Part shown: positions 36,079 to 45,187 of the stretch, one piece after another | How the letters are laid out: every line of letters begins with the position of its first letter | Position numbering within the stretch: the first letter of the stretch is position 1 | Translations under genes and position numbers: made by a program | Assembly: GCA_945897515.1 (NCBI GenBank) | Contig: CAMDFO010000018.1 | Coordinates: 1-64,000, forward strand | Length of the DNA stretch: 64,000 nt | Direction: 5' to 3' | Origin: Rhodoplanes serenus | GTDB lineage: Bacteria; Pseudomonadota; Alphaproteobacteria; Rhizobiales; Xanthobacteraceae | The notes under the pieces: generated by a model | The model's input: only the letters and a program-made list of their open reading frames with translations | The model's database searches: none | Told to the model about the DNA's origin: nothing

Positions 36079-36756
36079 TCAGTCTGCAAAGATGCGCTGA
36101 GAATCCGAGGCGAATTGCCGCCGCCACAGGATCACGGCTACGGCGACGCTCGTCGCCATCAGTAGCCACGGACTGATGAACCAGCCGAGATAGCCGAGCG
36201 CGAAGAAGAACGCGCGCTGGCCGCGGTTGAAATGCCGGCCGGCGACCTCGCACAGCCGGCCGACGCGCGCGGCGTGGGCCACGGCTTCGGGTTGCTCCTT
36301 CTGTGAGGCGGGCGGCGTCGCGCCGACCATGATCGCCACATAGTTGTACAGCCGGTACGACCAGCCGAATTTGAAGAACGCATAGACGAAGATGAAGGCG
36401 AGCCCGATCGTCTTCGCCTCCCATTGCACCGCCGTGGTGCTGACGCCGAAAGGCAGCGCTGCGACCACGTCGAGGATTTCCTGGGTCGAGCGCAGCAGTG
36501 TCAGCGCGCCGCCTGCCGCGATCAGCGAGGTCGATGCGAAGAACGCCGTGCCGTTTTGCAGCGCAGCCACGATCTGCGCGTCCACCATGCGCATCTCTCG
36601 CGCCAGCATCTGCCGCATCCAGACATCGCGGTAGCGGTTCATCTCGGAATTGAGCCCGCGCTTGCGCTTCTCGGTCCAGGCCAGCGTGGCGGCGTAGGCG
36701 GCCCAGGCGATCAGGAACCAGGACAGCGCGATCAGGTCGAGGGTCGAGAACAGCAT
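36079..36756 (-). CDS. DUF599 membrane protein
   Basis: 225 residues with four membrane helices. The N-terminus (LDLIALSWFLIAWAAYA), the conserved MLAREMRMVDAQIVAALQNG helix and FFKFGWSYRLYNYVAIMVGA with HAARVGRLCEVAGRHFNRGQR fit DUF599, a family of unknown function widespread in proteobacteria. Start ATG at 36754-36756. Confidence 0.8.
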   Translation of the reverse strand: MLFSTLDLIALSWFLIAWAAYAATLAWTEKRKRGLNSEMNRYRDVWMRQMLAREMRMVDAQIVAALQNGTAFFASTSLIAAGGALTLLRSTQEILDVVAALPFGVSTTAVQWEAKTIGLAFIFVYAFFKFGWSYRLYNYVAIMVGATPPASQKEQPEAVAHAARVGRLCEVAGRHFNRGQRAFFFALGYLGWFISPWLLMATSVAVAVILWRRQFASDSQRIFAD

Positions 36757-36896
36757 GGCAGCGTCCTATTAAAAAACGCAGCGATTCGAGCTTGAGCCGG
36801 ATATGAGCATTGCACCGGCATGTCCGGCAAAGCCTTTCGGCGCTTGACCCGTTGGTCGCATCTGGCACCATCAGCGGCGCCCGCGGAGGAATTACG

Positions 36897-37307
36897 ATGT
36901 CACAGACGATCACCCAGAGCAGCAAGTCGATGGTGGACGCCGCGGAGCGGGAGATCGAGACACTGTCGATCGAGGACGCCCTTAAGCTGCACGGCCGCGA
37001 CGACGTGGTGCTGGTCGACATCCGCGACCCGCGCGAGCTTGCCCGCGACGGCAAGGTGCCGGGCGCGTTTCATTGCACGCGCGGCATGCTGGAATTCTGG
37101 ATCGACCCGGAAAGCCCGTACCACAAGGCGAAATTCGCCGAAGACAAGAGGTTCGTATTCTTCTGCGCCGGCGGCATGCGTTCGGCGTTGGCCGCTCACA
37201 CCGCGCACCGCATGGGACTCAAGCCCGTCGCCCATATCAAGGGCGGCTTCGGCGCCTGGAAGAACGCCGGCGGACCGGTCGAGCCGGGCGACGCGCCGAA
37301 AAAATGA
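36897..37307 (+). CDS. Rhodanese-like sulfurtransferase
   Basis: 136 residues, one rhodanese domain. VVLVDIRDPRELARDGKVPGA opens the fold, and the active-site loop FFCAGGMRSA holds catalytic C90. The six-residue loop CAGGMR is of the sulfurtransferase kind. It moves sulfane sulfur to thiol acceptors in the cytoplasm. GGAGGA precedes the ATG at good spacing. Confidence 0.87.
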   Translation: MSQTITQSSKSMVDAAEREIETLSIEDALKLHGRDDVVLVDIRDPRELARDGKVPGAFHCTRGMLEFWIDPESPYHKAKFAEDKRFVFFCAGGMRSALAAHTAHRMGLKPVAHIKGGFGAWKNAGGPVEPGDAPKK

Positions 37308-37404
37308 TCCCGCATTCGCGCCGCTAATCGCGGCCATCAGCGGAATTTGCTTGCCAGGGGCGGTGCGTCGCCTCGAAGCTTGGCCATCAGTTGAGGAGGG
37401 CGGC

Positions 37405-38079
37405 TTGGCGCTCACGCTTGTCATCGGCAACAAGAATTATTCGTCCTGGTCGTTCCGGCCCTGGATCGCGATGAAGGTCGCCGGCATCGCCTTCGACGAG
37501 ATGCTGATCTCGCTCGAGGCTGCGGATTTCAAGGAGCGCGTGCTGAAGGTCTCCGGCACCGGCAAGGTGCCGGTGCTGATCGACGGCGATATCCACATCT
37601 GGGAGTCGCTTTCGATCCTGGAATACCTCGCTGAGAAATTTCCGGCGGCGAAGCTCTGGCCCTCCGATCCGGCGGCGCGCGCGCTCGCCCGCACCGTGTC
37701 GTCGGAGATGCATGCCGGGTTCCAGCCGCTGCGCCAGCTTTGTCCGATGAATTTCTGGCGTCCGGTGAAGACGATGCAACTCACGCCGGAAGCCGCGGCC
37801 AATGTCAGGCGGATCGACGCGCTGTGGACCGACTGCCGGACGCGATACGGGGCCGGCGGGCCATTCCTGTTCGGCGCGTTCGGCGCGGCCGACGCCATGT
37901 ATGCCCCGGTGGTGTCGCGCCTGCACACCTACGCGGCCCCGGTCGGACCGGAGGCGAGGGCCTATATGGCGGCCGTCATGGCGCTTCCGGCCTGGGCGGA
38001 GTGGAAGGCCGCGGCGGTCAAGGAGCCCTGGGTCCTGCCGCACGACGAACCCGACTGGCCCGCGGTTCTGCGGGAATAG
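37405..38079 (+). CDS. Glutathione S-transferase family protein
   Basis: 224 residues. The N-terminal thioredoxin-like domain (4-80) has YSSWSFRPWIAMKVAGI, KVPVLIDGDIHIWESLSILEYL with the cis-proline VPVL and the glutathione-contact ES pair; helical domain follows (90-210). The serine in NYSSWS is the likely activating residue. The start is a TTG at 37405 with a near-perfect GAGGAGGG site four bases upstream; no ATG fits. Substrate unknown. Confidence 0.83.
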   Translation: MALTLVIGNKNYSSWSFRPWIAMKVAGIAFDEMLISLEAADFKERVLKVSGTGKVPVLIDGDIHIWESLSILEYLAEKFPAAKLWPSDPAARALARTVSSEMHAGFQPLRQLCPMNFWRPVKTMQLTPEAAANVRRIDALWTDCRTRYGAGGPFLFGAFGAADAMYAPVVSRLHTYAAPVGPEARAYMAAVMALPAWAEWKAAAVKEPWVLPHDEPDWPAVLRE

Positions 38080-38341
38080 GCGTCCCGGGCACGTGGTGCG
38101 GCAGCCTGCGGGGGGATGCTGGCCCCTGTTGGGGCAAGAATTTGGCCAGGGCGAAAAAGTCCTTCGGCATTTAGCCGCGCCTTTTTTACGTCGAGAGCCT
38201 TGCCAAGGCAGGGGGTTATCCCATCTTGTTGCGCCAGAAATTACCGAGCGCGGGACGCCCCGCGACTCCAGTCCACAGGGTGGGCTTCTGGGGAAGGGGC
38301 GGTTTTCCGTGTTCATTGAAAATGGTCGGGAGAAAATCGCC

Positions 38342-39511
38342 ATGCGACTTGGTATTGCTTTGCTTTCTGTCCTTCTGTTGGCCGTCGCCCCTGCCGTCCC
38401 GGCGGGCGCGCAGGAGGCCCCCGCAGGCATGAAGGGCCTCTATCTGCTGACCGACTACCCCGCCGTCACGGTGCGGCCCGGCAGCACCTCGACGGTCAAT
38501 CTGCGGATTCAGAACTACGCGCTGCCGCCCGAGCGCCTTGCGCTTTCGGTGTCCGGCGCTCCGCAGGGTTGGACCGTGACGCTCCTGGGTGGCGGGCAGC
38601 CAGTCGCCGCCGCCATGGCCGCCACCAACAACAGCACCTCGCTGCAGCTTCGCCTTGACGTGCCGGCCGACGCTGCGATGGGTTCGCAGAACCTGACCGT
38701 CACCGCCAAGGGCGCGTCGGCCGAGGTCAGCCTGCCGATCGCCGTCACGCTCGCCAAGGAGCTTCCGGCCAAGCTGACGGTCGAGCCGCAGCTTCCTTCG
38801 CTGCGCGGCACCTCGAAGTCGACCTTCGAGTACCAGATGAACATCAAGAACGACTCCGGCCGCAATCTGGTCGCGAGCTTCGCGGCGCAGGCGCCGCAGA
38901 ACTTCGAGGCCAGCTTCACCGAGCAGTACGGCAGTCAGGAGATCAGCTCGATTCCGGTCGAGGCCGGCCAGTCCAAAGGCATCAAGCTCAAGGTCCGCCC
39001 GCCGAGCACGGTTGCGTCCAACACCTATCCGGTGGCGGTGCGCGTGACCGCCGAGGACGCCACCGCCGAGGCCAAGGTTCAACTCGAGATCACCGGCCAG
39101 CCGCAGCTTTCGCTCAGCGGCCGCGACGGTCTGGTTTCAAGCCGCGCCGAAGCCGGCACCGAAGCCACCATCCCGGTGATCGTCGCCAACCGCGGCACCG
39201 CTCCGGCCGAGGAGATCGAACTCGCCGGCAACGCGCCGTCGGGCTGGAAGGTCGCGTTCGAGCCGAAGACCATCGACCGCCTCGCGCCGGGCCAGACCCG
39301 CGAGGTCCAGGCCCAGATCACCCCGCCGCAGAAGGCGATTGCGGGCGACTACATGGCGTCGCTCCGCGCCTCCTCGCGCGGCGAAACCGCCTCGTCCGAC
39401 TTCCGCGTCTCGGTCGCGACCTCGACCATGTGGGGCATCGTCGGCGCCGGTATCATCGCGTTCGCACTGCTGATCATGGTCGGCGCCGTGGCAAGGTTCG
39501 GCCGTCGATGA
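38342..39511 (+). CDS. NEW3-domain exported membrane-anchored protein
   Basis: 389 residues. Signal peptide 1-23 (AGA-Q), then three Ig-like/NEW3 (NPCBM-associated) beta domains: about 30-130, 135-245 and 250-355, each with patterns such as [15 protein letters not shown] and [22 protein letters not shown]-terminal membrane helix (about 365-385) and RFGRR anchor it, so the domains lie in the periplasm. Its stop overlaps the ABC ATPase ATG (ATGA), so it is a built-in part of this exporter operon, possibly a carbohydrate- or substrate-handling subunit. GGGAGAA precedes the ATG. Confidence 0.8.
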   Translation: MRLGIALLSVLLLAVAPAVPAGAQEAPAGMKGLYLLTDYPAVTVRPGSTSTVNLRIQNYALPPERLALSVSGAPQGWTVTLLGGGQPVAAAMAATNNSTSLQLRLDVPADAAMGSQNLTVTAKGASAEVSLPIAVTLAKELPAKLTVEPQLPSLRGTSKSTFEYQMNIKNDSGRNLVASFAAQAPQNFEASFTEQYGSQEISSIPVEAGQSKGIKLKVRPPSTVASNTYPVAVRVTAEDATAEAKVQLEITGQPQLSLSGRDGLVSSRAEAGTEATIPVIVANRGTAPAEEIELAGNAPSGWKVAFEPKTIDRLAPGQTREVQAQITPPQKAIAGDYMASLRASSRGETASSDFRVSVATSTMWGIVGAGIIAFALLIMVGAVARFGRR

Positions 39512-40464
39512 GCGACACCGTCATCGAGGCACGCGATCTGACGAAACGCTACGGCCGCGCTACGGCGGTCGACGGTATTTCGTTCGATATCGCGCGCGGG
39601 GAAATCTTCGGTCTGCTTGGGCCTAACGGCGCGGGCAAGACCACGACGATCCTGATGATGCTCGGATTGACCGAGATCACCAGCGGCACGGTGCGTGTGC
39701 TGGGACACGATCCGGTGCGCGAGCCGCTCCAGGTCAAGCGCATGGTCGGCTATCTGCCGGACACGGTCGGTTTCTACGATCACATGACGGCGGTCGACAA
39801 CCTGCGCTACACCGCCGGTCTGATCGGCATTCCGGTGGCCGATCGGGCCGCCCGTATCACCTCGGCGCTGGATCGGGTCGGGCTGTCGGACGCCGCCCGC
39901 AAACATGTCGGCAATTTCTCGCGCGGCATGCGCCAGCGGCTGGGTCTCGCCGAAATCCTGATGAAGGACGTCTCGGTTGCGATTCTCGACGAGCCGACTT
40001 CGGGTCTCGATCCGCAGGCCACCAATGAGCTGCTGGAGATGATCCGTTGGCTCAAGCGCGAGGGCGTGGCGGTGCTGCTGTCGTCGCATCTGCTCGAACG
40101 GGTGCAGAGCGTGTGCGACCGCGTCGCGCTGTTCCACTCTGGCAAGATCGCCTTGATCGGCACCGTGCCGGAGCTGGCCAAGCAGGTGCTCGGCGGCGGC
40201 TACCACGTCGAGGTTGAAGCCGACGGGACTGGACTGGCCGAGAAGCTCGCCGCGGTACCGGGCGTGCGCAATGTCGAGGCCACGGCGCCGGGTCATTTCC
40301 GGCTCTTGGCGGAAGGCGACGTGCGTCCGCAGGCTGCGGCTGCCGTGGTCGGTGCCGGCGGTCAGTTGCGGCGGCTCTCGGTGGAGAATCCTTCGCTCGA
40401 CGCCATCTACAGCCGCTATTTCGAATCCCAGCCAAGGTCTGAGGGAGAGATGCATGCGGCGTGA
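39508..40464 (+). CDS. ABC transporter ATP-binding protein (ABC-2 type)
   Basis: 318 residues: ABC domain (5-225) with Walker [11 protein letters not shown] (about 39-48), signature [13 protein letters not shown], Walker [14 protein letters not shown] and H-loop SSHLL; a C-terminal extension (about 230-318, [13 protein letters not shown]) as in CcmA/DrrA-like exporters. Drives an ABC-2 permease, the next gene, whose start lies 11 bases inside this one. Overlapped also by the NEW3 gene before it. Confidence 0.9.
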   Translation: MSDTVIEARDLTKRYGRATAVDGISFDIARGEIFGLLGPNGAGKTTTILMMLGLTEITSGTVRVLGHDPVREPLQVKRMVGYLPDTVGFYDHMTAVDNLRYTAGLIGIPVADRAARITSALDRVGLSDAARKHVGNFSRGMRQRLGLAEILMKDVSVAILDEPTSGLDPQATNELLEMIRWLKREGVAVLLSSHLLERVQSVCDRVALFHSGKIALIGTVPELAKQVLGGGYHVEVEADGTGLAEKLAAVPGVRNVEATAPGHFRLLAEGDVRPQAAAAVVGAGGQLRRLSVENPSLDAIYSRYFESQPRSEGEMHAA

Positions 40465-41413
40465 AGGTTCTCCCAGGCGCGGCGTCGGCGTGGTGTTCTT
40501 CCGCGAGCTGTTCGACCACCTCACCAGCGTGCGCATGCTCGTGCTCGAGCTGCTGGTCGTATTGTTCGGCGCGGTGGTGGTGTATTTCGCCGCCGAGCAG
40601 ATCCGCAACACCACGGCCGAGGACCCGTTCCTGTTCCTCCGGCTGTTCGCGCCGCCTGGCCAATCGCTATTGTCGTTCGTGACCGTGCTGAGCATCCTCA
40701 TCCCGCTGATCGCGATCGGGCTTGGCTTCGACGCGATCAACGGCGAGTACAACCGGCGCACCCTGTCGCGCATCCTGTCGCAGCCGATCTATCGCGACGC
40801 GCTGCTGTTCGGGAAATTCCTGGCGGGCCTCGCCACGCTGTCGATCTGCCTCATCACGCTCTGGCTGATGGTGATCGGCTTCGGACTCCTGCGCCTCGGC
40901 ATCCCGCCGAGCACGGAGGAGATGGGGCGCATGCTGGTGTTCCTGCTGGTCAGCATCGCCTATGCCGGGGTCTGGCTTTCGCTCGCCATGCTGTTCTCGG
41001 TCCTGTTCCGCTCGACGGCCACCGCGGCGCTGTCGGCGCTCGGGCTGTGGCTGTTCCTGGCGCTGCTGTGGCCGGCGCTGGCGCAGGTGGTGGGTGAGGC
41101 GATCTCGCCGTCCGATATCCGCTTCACCATGATCGGCATACCGACGCCCGACACGGTGGCCTGGCAGCAGGGGTTGGCGCGGATCTCGCCGGGCACGCTC
41201 TACGGCGAGGCCGTGGTGGCGATGCTCAATCCGGAAGCGCAGTCGCTGACCAATCTGCTGGCGCAGTTCCAGGGCCGGGTGCTCGGTGCACCGCTGCCGC
41301 TCGACCAGAGCATTCTCAGCGCCTGGCCGCAGATCGTCAGCCTGATTGCCGGCATGATCCTGCTGTTCGTGGTGGGCTACATCGCCTTCCAGCGGCAGGA
41401 GGTGAGGGCGTAG
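40454..41413 (+). CDS. ABC-2 type transporter permease
   Basis: 319 residues, six membrane helices (about 25-48, 75-96, 120-150, 160-185, 195-220, 290-312) with a large periplasmic loop after the first. [47 protein letters not shown] and [14 protein letters not shown] are typical of the NosY/ABC-2 group that pairs with such ATPases. Substrate unknown. A strong terminator follows. Confidence 0.87.
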   Translation: MRREGSPRRGVGVVFFRELFDHLTSVRMLVLELLVVLFGAVVVYFAAEQIRNTTAEDPFLFLRLFAPPGQSLLSFVTVLSILIPLIAIGLGFDAINGEYNRRTLSRILSQPIYRDALLFGKFLAGLATLSICLITLWLMVIGFGLLRLGIPPSTEEMGRMLVFLLVSIAYAGVWLSLAMLFSVLFRSTATAALSALGLWLFLALLWPALAQVVGEAISPSDIRFTMIGIPTPDTVAWQQGLARISPGTLYGEAVVAMLNPEAQSLTNLLAQFQGRVLGAPLPLDQSILSAWPQIVSLIAGMILLFVVGYIAFQRQEVRA

Positions 41414-41436
41414 CGCTCCCGCAACATCAAGCGAAC

Positions 41437-41463
41437 AAAAGCCCGGCTCAGGCCGGGCTTTTT
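41437..41463. terminator. Intrinsic terminator shared by convergent genes
   Basis: GCCCGGC (41441-41447) and GCCGGGC (41452-41458) pair over TCAG; A4 before and T5 after lengthen the stem and give a U-tail on each strand. The minus-strand NUDIX gene's stop codon (41448-41450) lies in the loop, so this gene ends inside its own terminator. Confidence 0.85.
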
Positions 41464-41927
41464 GCGTTGGTGAGCATCTGCGCAAGCTCGACCAGGAACG
41501 GCTTCTGATAGTCGATGATCTTCTCCAGAGCCGCGTCATAGCCGAACCAGCCCAGCCGGTCGATCTCAGGAAAGCTCTTGCGTTTGCCGGACCGCGGCGG
41601 CCATTCCAGCTCGAACGAGTTGCTGGAGAATCCCGCGGGGTCGAAATCGCCCTCGAACGCGAATGCGTGCACGGTCTTTCCGCTCTTCTGCCTGACCGCG
41701 GCGAGCGGAATGAACGGACCCTGCGGCGTGAAGCTGGTTTCCTCGGTGAACTCGCGCCGCGCCCCGGCCAGCAGATCGTCGGGGCGCACCAAGCCCTTCG
41801 GGATGGTCCAGGCTCCGGTGTCGCGCCTGGTCCAGTAGGGGCCGCCGGGATGCGCGAGCAGGAACTCCAGCGCGCTTCGCTGACGGAAGGCCAACAGTCC
41901 GGCGCTGATCTCGTCCTTGCGTGCCAT
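41448..41927 (-). CDS. NUDIX hydrolase
   Basis: 159 residues. A Nudix-like box spans about 45-66: GLVRPDDLLAGARREFTEE, with REFTEE (58-63) as the metal-binding core; the G-to-RE spacing is one residue shorter than the standard pattern. The first half has GPYWTRRDTGAWTIPKG, typical of the NUDIX branch that handles NTPs or diphosphoinositol-like substrates. It hydrolyses a nucleoside diphosphate linked to some moiety. Its stop codon is inside the terminator hairpin of the ABC operon. Confidence 0.83.
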   Translation of the reverse strand: MARKDEISAGLLAFRQRSALEFLLAHPGGPYWTRRDTGAWTIPKGLVRPDDLLAGARREFTEETSFTPQGPFIPLAAVRQKSGKTVHAFAFEGDFDPAGFSSNSFELEWPPRSGKRKSFPEIDRLGWFGYDAALEKIIDYQKPFLVELAQMLTNAKSPA

Positions 41928-41960
41928 GGCCGGACAACCATAGCGGCCGCGACGCGCGCG

Positions 41961-42365
41961 TCATACCGCGATGATGGCGACGATCCGCGAGGAGCCAGGC
42001 TCGATGATGACGATGTCGTCGCCAACCACGAAATAGGAATAGCCCCGCAGCGCCGGATGCACGTCAACCAGCGCCGGCGGCACGGTACGGGATCGCACGG
42101 TGCGCGGCACCACGGTGCCGACGTCGAGCGAGAATCGTGCGTTGCTGACGCGTGGCGCGCGTGGCGTCAGGACGGCCGCGCGGATTTTCGATTTGTCGTC
42201 GTCGCTGAGATAGATGAGGTCGCTCTTGCGCTCTTGCGTCGCGTCGTCCGGCGCAGAATTTTCGGTGCTCGGCAACGAGCCCGTGGTTTCCGGCTCGGCG
42301 AAAACAATCGTGGTTGCGCACAGAAGTGCGACGGCAACCAACGGAGCCAGCAACATGGTCCGCAC
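41961..42365 (-). CDS. DUF1236 protein, short form, EcfG-controlled
   Basis: 134 residues: signal peptide (about 1-23, RTMLLAPLVAVALLCATTIV then FA-E) and a C-terminal DUF1236 domain (about 70-134: VGTVVPRTVRSRTVPPALVD, YSYFVVGDDIVIIEPGSSRI). DUF1236 proteins are exported, abundant in Bradyrhizobium-like bacteria, and of unknown function. The GTG at 42363-42365 has GGGAG seven bases upstream; an ATG three codons on has none. An exact EcfG promoter (42416-42440) lies 50 bases upstream. A longer paralogue is next to it on the same strand. Confidence 0.78.
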   Translation of the reverse strand: MRTMLLAPLVAVALLCATTIVFAEPETTGSLPSTENSAPDDATQERKSDLIYLSDDDKSKIRAAVLTPRAPRVSNARFSLDVGTVVPRTVRSRTVPPALVDVHPALRGYSYFVVGDDIVIIEPGSSRIVAIIAV

Positions 42366-42415
42366 GGGATCGCTCCCTGTTAACCCCCCGCGGCCGCCGA
42401 AACGGTCGGGAAGGC

Positions 42416-42440
42416 AACGCCGCCAGGACTTTGGAGTTCC
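42416..42440 (-). promoter_or_regulatory. EcfG-type (general stress) promoter for the short DUF1236 gene
   Basis: On the minus strand the sequence is GGAAC (42436-42440), 16 bases, CGTT (42416-42419), an exact match to the EcfG consensus. It ends 50 bases before the GTG start of the gene at 41961-42365, a good distance for a short leader. Confidence 0.7.
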
Positions 42441-42480
42441 CCCGTCCCTGGAGGTCCTCGAGGCTCCGCCCAACGAAAAA

Positions 42481-42502
42481 GGGCGGCCGTTTCCGGCCGC
42501 CC
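42481..42502 (-). terminator. Terminator of the long DUF1236 gene
   Basis: GGGCGGCCG (42481-42489) pairs with CGGCCGCCC (42494-42502) over TTTC, and the minus strand continues with TTTTTCG. It follows the DUF1236 stop by 21 bases. It lies between the long gene and the promoter of the short one, so the two are separate transcription units. Confidence 0.8.
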
Positions 42503-42523
42503 TCATTCATCCTCGGGAAACGT

Positions 42524-43267
42524 TTACACCGAGATAACGGCCACGATTCGCAGAGAACCCGGCTCGACGATGATGATCTCGTCGCCGTGCACGAAGTACA
42601 TGTAGCCGCGCCAGGCCGGCTGGATCTCGACCAGAGTGGGCGGAACCGCCACCACACGCACGGTGCGCGGCACCACGTTGCCGACGCTGATCGAGAAGTT
42701 GACGTTGGTCACGCGCGGCGCGCTGCCGGTGAGCACCGTCGAGCGGATCTTGGTTTTCTGCTCGGCCGTGAACGACACCGACGCGCCGCTCGGCGAAGCC
42801 GACCCTTGAGCGGTGGTGCTGGAACCCTGCCGGGGCGCCGTGGCGCTGGAGCCCGACTGTTGCGCCGGAGCCTGTTGGGCGCCCTGCGGCGTGCTGCGCT
42901 GTTGCTGAGCGCTCGGCTGCGATTGCGTGGGCTGAGCCGCCTGGCTCGGGCTCTTCGAGGGCTCGCTCGCCTTCTGCTGCGTTGACTGACCGCCCGGCGC
43001 GGCCTGGCCGGTGGTGCTCTGCCCCCGCCGCTGATCGTCGGACTGCGCCTTCATGTCGCCGCTGTTCGGCTTGGTCTCGGCAGCCATGTCGGGCGCGACC
43101 TTGCCGGCCGGCGCGACCTTCTCGGCCGGGGCGTTCTGCACCGCGGCAGGCGCGCGTGCGGGCTGTTCGGACTTCTGCGCCGGGCCGTCCTGCTTCTGGG
43201 CCGAGGCGATGCCCAGGCTTGCAATCAGTGTAACGGCAGCCACCGTCGCCAAGAGCGATTTTTTCAT
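42524..43267 (-). CDS. DUF1236 protein, long form with Gln/Ala/Ser/Pro linker, EcfG-controlled
   Basis: 247 residues: signal peptide 1-23 (ASA-Q), a low-complexity middle (about 24-165, rich in Gln, Ala, Ser, Pro, Thr) and DUF1236 at about 175-247 (VGNVVPRTVRVVAVPPTLVE, YMYFVHGDEIIIVEPGSLRI). The final 80 residues match the gene next to it closely, so the genes arose by duplication, with the linker gained or lost. An exact EcfG promoter lies 50 bases before the ATG. Function unknown; an envelope stress role is inferred from the promoter. Confidence 0.8.
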   Translation of the reverse strand: MKKSLLATVAAVTLIASLGIASAQKQDGPAQKSEQPARAPAAVQNAPAEKVAPAGKVAPDMAAETKPNSGDMKAQSDDQRRGQSTTGQAAPGGQSTQQKASEPSKSPSQAAQPTQSQPSAQQQRSTPQGAQQAPAQQSGSSATAPRQGSSTTAQGSASPSGASVSFTAEQKTKIRSTVLTGSAPRVTNVNFSISVGNVVPRTVRVVAVPPTLVEIQPAWRGYMYFVHGDEIIIVEPGSLRIVAVISV

Positions 43268-43317
43268 TCTGTGGTCTCCTTCGTAGTCCCCTCGTGACCG
43301 TGATCGGTCACAGAGCC

Positions 43318-43343
43318 AACGTCGGTTTCACAGGCGCAGTTCC
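43318..43343 (-). promoter_or_regulatory. EcfG-type (general stress) promoter for the long DUF1236 gene
   Basis: Minus strand: GGAAC (43339-43343), 17 bases, CGTT (43318-43321), an exact consensus match with the longer allowed spacer. It lies 50 bases before the ATG of the long DUF1236 gene, the same distance as in the neighbouring copy. Confidence 0.7.
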
Positions 43344-43434
43344 GGCATTTCCGAATTTTCATATTGGTTCCTCCCTGAAGGGCCGTTCATTCGCAGGCGG
43401 GTCGCGCGTATAGTGCATAAGAGGGGAGAATCGA

Positions 43435-45039
43435 TTGCCGCTCGCAACCATCGTCGATCCGAATTCCGAAGACTTCCGCGCCAACGCCGAGCGCATGCGC
43501 GCGCTCGCCGACGAATTGACGAAACGCCGCGCCGAGGCCGCGCAGGGCGGCAACGCGCGCGCACGGGAGCGCCACCTGTCGCGCGGAAAGCTTCTTCCGC
43601 GCGACAGGGTGATGACGCTGCTCGATCCCGGCGCGCCGTTTCTGGAGCTGTCGCCGCTTGCCGCCAACGGCATGTATGACGACGCGATCCACGGCGCGGG
43701 GCTGATCACCGGGGTCGGCCGCGTCGAGGGCCGCGAATGCGTGATCGTGTGCAACGACTCCACGGTCAAGGGCGGCACCTACTACCCGATGACGGTGAAG
43801 AAGCATCTGCGCGCTCAGGAGATCGCCCGTGAGAACCGGCTGCCGTGCATCTACCTGGTCGATTCAGGCGGCGCCAACCTGCCGCATCAGACCGATGTGT
43901 TTCCCGACCGCGAGCATTTCGGCCGCATCTTTTACAACCAGGCGACACTTTCCTCACTTCGCATTCCGCAGATCGCAGTCGTGATGGGCTCGTGCACCGC
44001 CGGCGGAGCCTATGTGCCGGCGATGTCGGACGAGACCATCATCGTCAAGAACCAGGGCACGATCTTCCTCGGCGGTCCGCCGCTGGTGAAGGCCGCGACC
44101 GGGGAGGTGGTCACGGCCGAGGAACTGGGTGGCGCCGACGTGCACACCCGCAAATCGGGAGTCGCCGATCATCTGGCGGCGGACGACAACCACGCGCTGG
44201 CGCTCGCTCGCCGCATCGTGTTCAACCTCAACACCAGAAAGACCGTCGACATTCCGCTGCTCGCCTCGCGCGAGCCGAAATATTCCGCGGCCGAACTCGA
44301 CGGCATCGTGCCGGCCGACACGCGCAAGCAGTACGACGTCCGCGAATTGATCGCGCGGCTGGTCGACGCGTCCGAGTTCGACGAGTTCAAGGCGCTCTAC
44401 GGCGCCACGCTGGTGACCGGATTCGCGCATCTGCACGGAATGCCGGTCGGCATTCTCGGCAACAACGGAATTTTATTTTCGGAAAGCGCGCAGAAGGCCG
44501 CCCATTTCATCGAGCTGTGCTGCCAGCGCCGCATCCCGCTGCTGTTCCTGCAGAACATCTCGGGTTTCATGGTCGGCCGCGACTACGAGGCCGGCGGCAT
44601 CGCCAAGGAGGGCGCCAAGATGGTGACCGCGGTGGCCTGTGCGCAGGTGCCGAAAATCACCCTGATCGTCGGCGGCACGTTTGGCGCCGGCAACTACGGC
44701 ATGTGCGGGCGGGCGTACTCTCCGCGCTTCCTGTTCACCTGGCCGAACGCGCGCATCTCGGTCATGGGCGGCGAGCAGGCCGCGTCGGTGCTGGCGACGG
44801 TGAAGCGGGAGGGCATCGAAGGCGGTGGGGGTGCGTGGAGCGCGGAGGACGAGGACGCGTTCAAGGCGCCGATCCGCGCGCAATACGAGGAAGAGGGCAA
44901 TCCGTATTACGCCACCGCGCGATTGTGGGACGACGGGATCATCCTGCCGAGCGAGACGCGTCGGGTGCTGGCACTGGCGTTCTCGGCGGCGCTCAACGCA
45001 CCGGTGCCGGAGACGAGGTTTGGGGTGTTTCGGATGTGA
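43435..45039 (+). CDS. mccB: Methylcrotonyl-CoA carboxylase beta subunit
   Basis: 534 residues, the two-crotonase-fold carboxyltransferase. [22 protein letters not shown] opens domain [25 protein letters not shown] and [20 protein letters not shown] are the acyl-CoA and oxyanion blocks, with [20 protein letters not shown] and [19 protein letters not shown] in domain C for biotin. The last two patterns are those of the methylcrotonyl rather than propionyl type. With MccA (55 kb) it makes 3-methylglutaconyl-CoA in leucine catabolism. Start is TTG at 43435 after GGGGAG; no ATG serves. Confidence 0.88.
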   Translation: MPLATIVDPNSEDFRANAERMRALADELTKRRAEAAQGGNARARERHLSRGKLLPRDRVMTLLDPGAPFLELSPLAANGMYDDAIHGAGLITGVGRVEGRECVIVCNDSTVKGGTYYPMTVKKHLRAQEIARENRLPCIYLVDSGGANLPHQTDVFPDREHFGRIFYNQATLSSLRIPQIAVVMGSCTAGGAYVPAMSDETIIVKNQGTIFLGGPPLVKAATGEVVTAEELGGADVHTRKSGVADHLAADDNHALALARRIVFNLNTRKTVDIPLLASREPKYSAAELDGIVPADTRKQYDVRELIARLVDASEFDEFKALYGATLVTGFAHLHGMPVGILGNNGILFSESAQKAAHFIELCCQRRIPLLFLQNISGFMVGRDYEAGGIAKEGAKMVTAVACAQVPKITLIVGGTFGAGNYGMCGRAYSPRFLFTWPNARISVMGGEQAASVLATVKREGIEGGGGAWSAEDEDAFKAPIRAQYEEEGNPYYATARLWDDGIILPSETRRVLALAFSAALNAPVPETRFGVFRM

Positions 45040-45071
45040 GCCACGTTGCTCTTCCGCATTCCAGCATTGTC

Positions 45072-45155
45072 GTCATGCCCGGCCTTGTGCCGGGCATACA
45101 GGTCTTTGGAGTCGCTGAAGAAGGCGTGGATGGCCGGGTCAAGCCCGGCCATGAC
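45072..45155. repeat. Long inverted repeat (Rhizobiales dispersed element), full copy
   Basis: The first arm (from 45072, core CCCGGCCTTGTGCCGGGC) and the second arm (to 45155, core GGCCGGGTCAAGCCCGGCC) are imperfect reverse complements. It is the same family as the copy at 483-572, with several base differences, so an older duplication. It lies between mccB and the Vgb-like gene, where it may also act as an RNA hairpin. Confidence 0.7.
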
Positions 45156-45187
45156 TGCGGAGATGTTCGCCCTCCGATCGCGTGTGC

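Noticed and set aside
45072-45155. CRISPR-like or attenuator hairpin after mccB
   Set aside because: A single pair of arms matching a dispersed repeat family; no spacer-repeat periodicity and no T-run.
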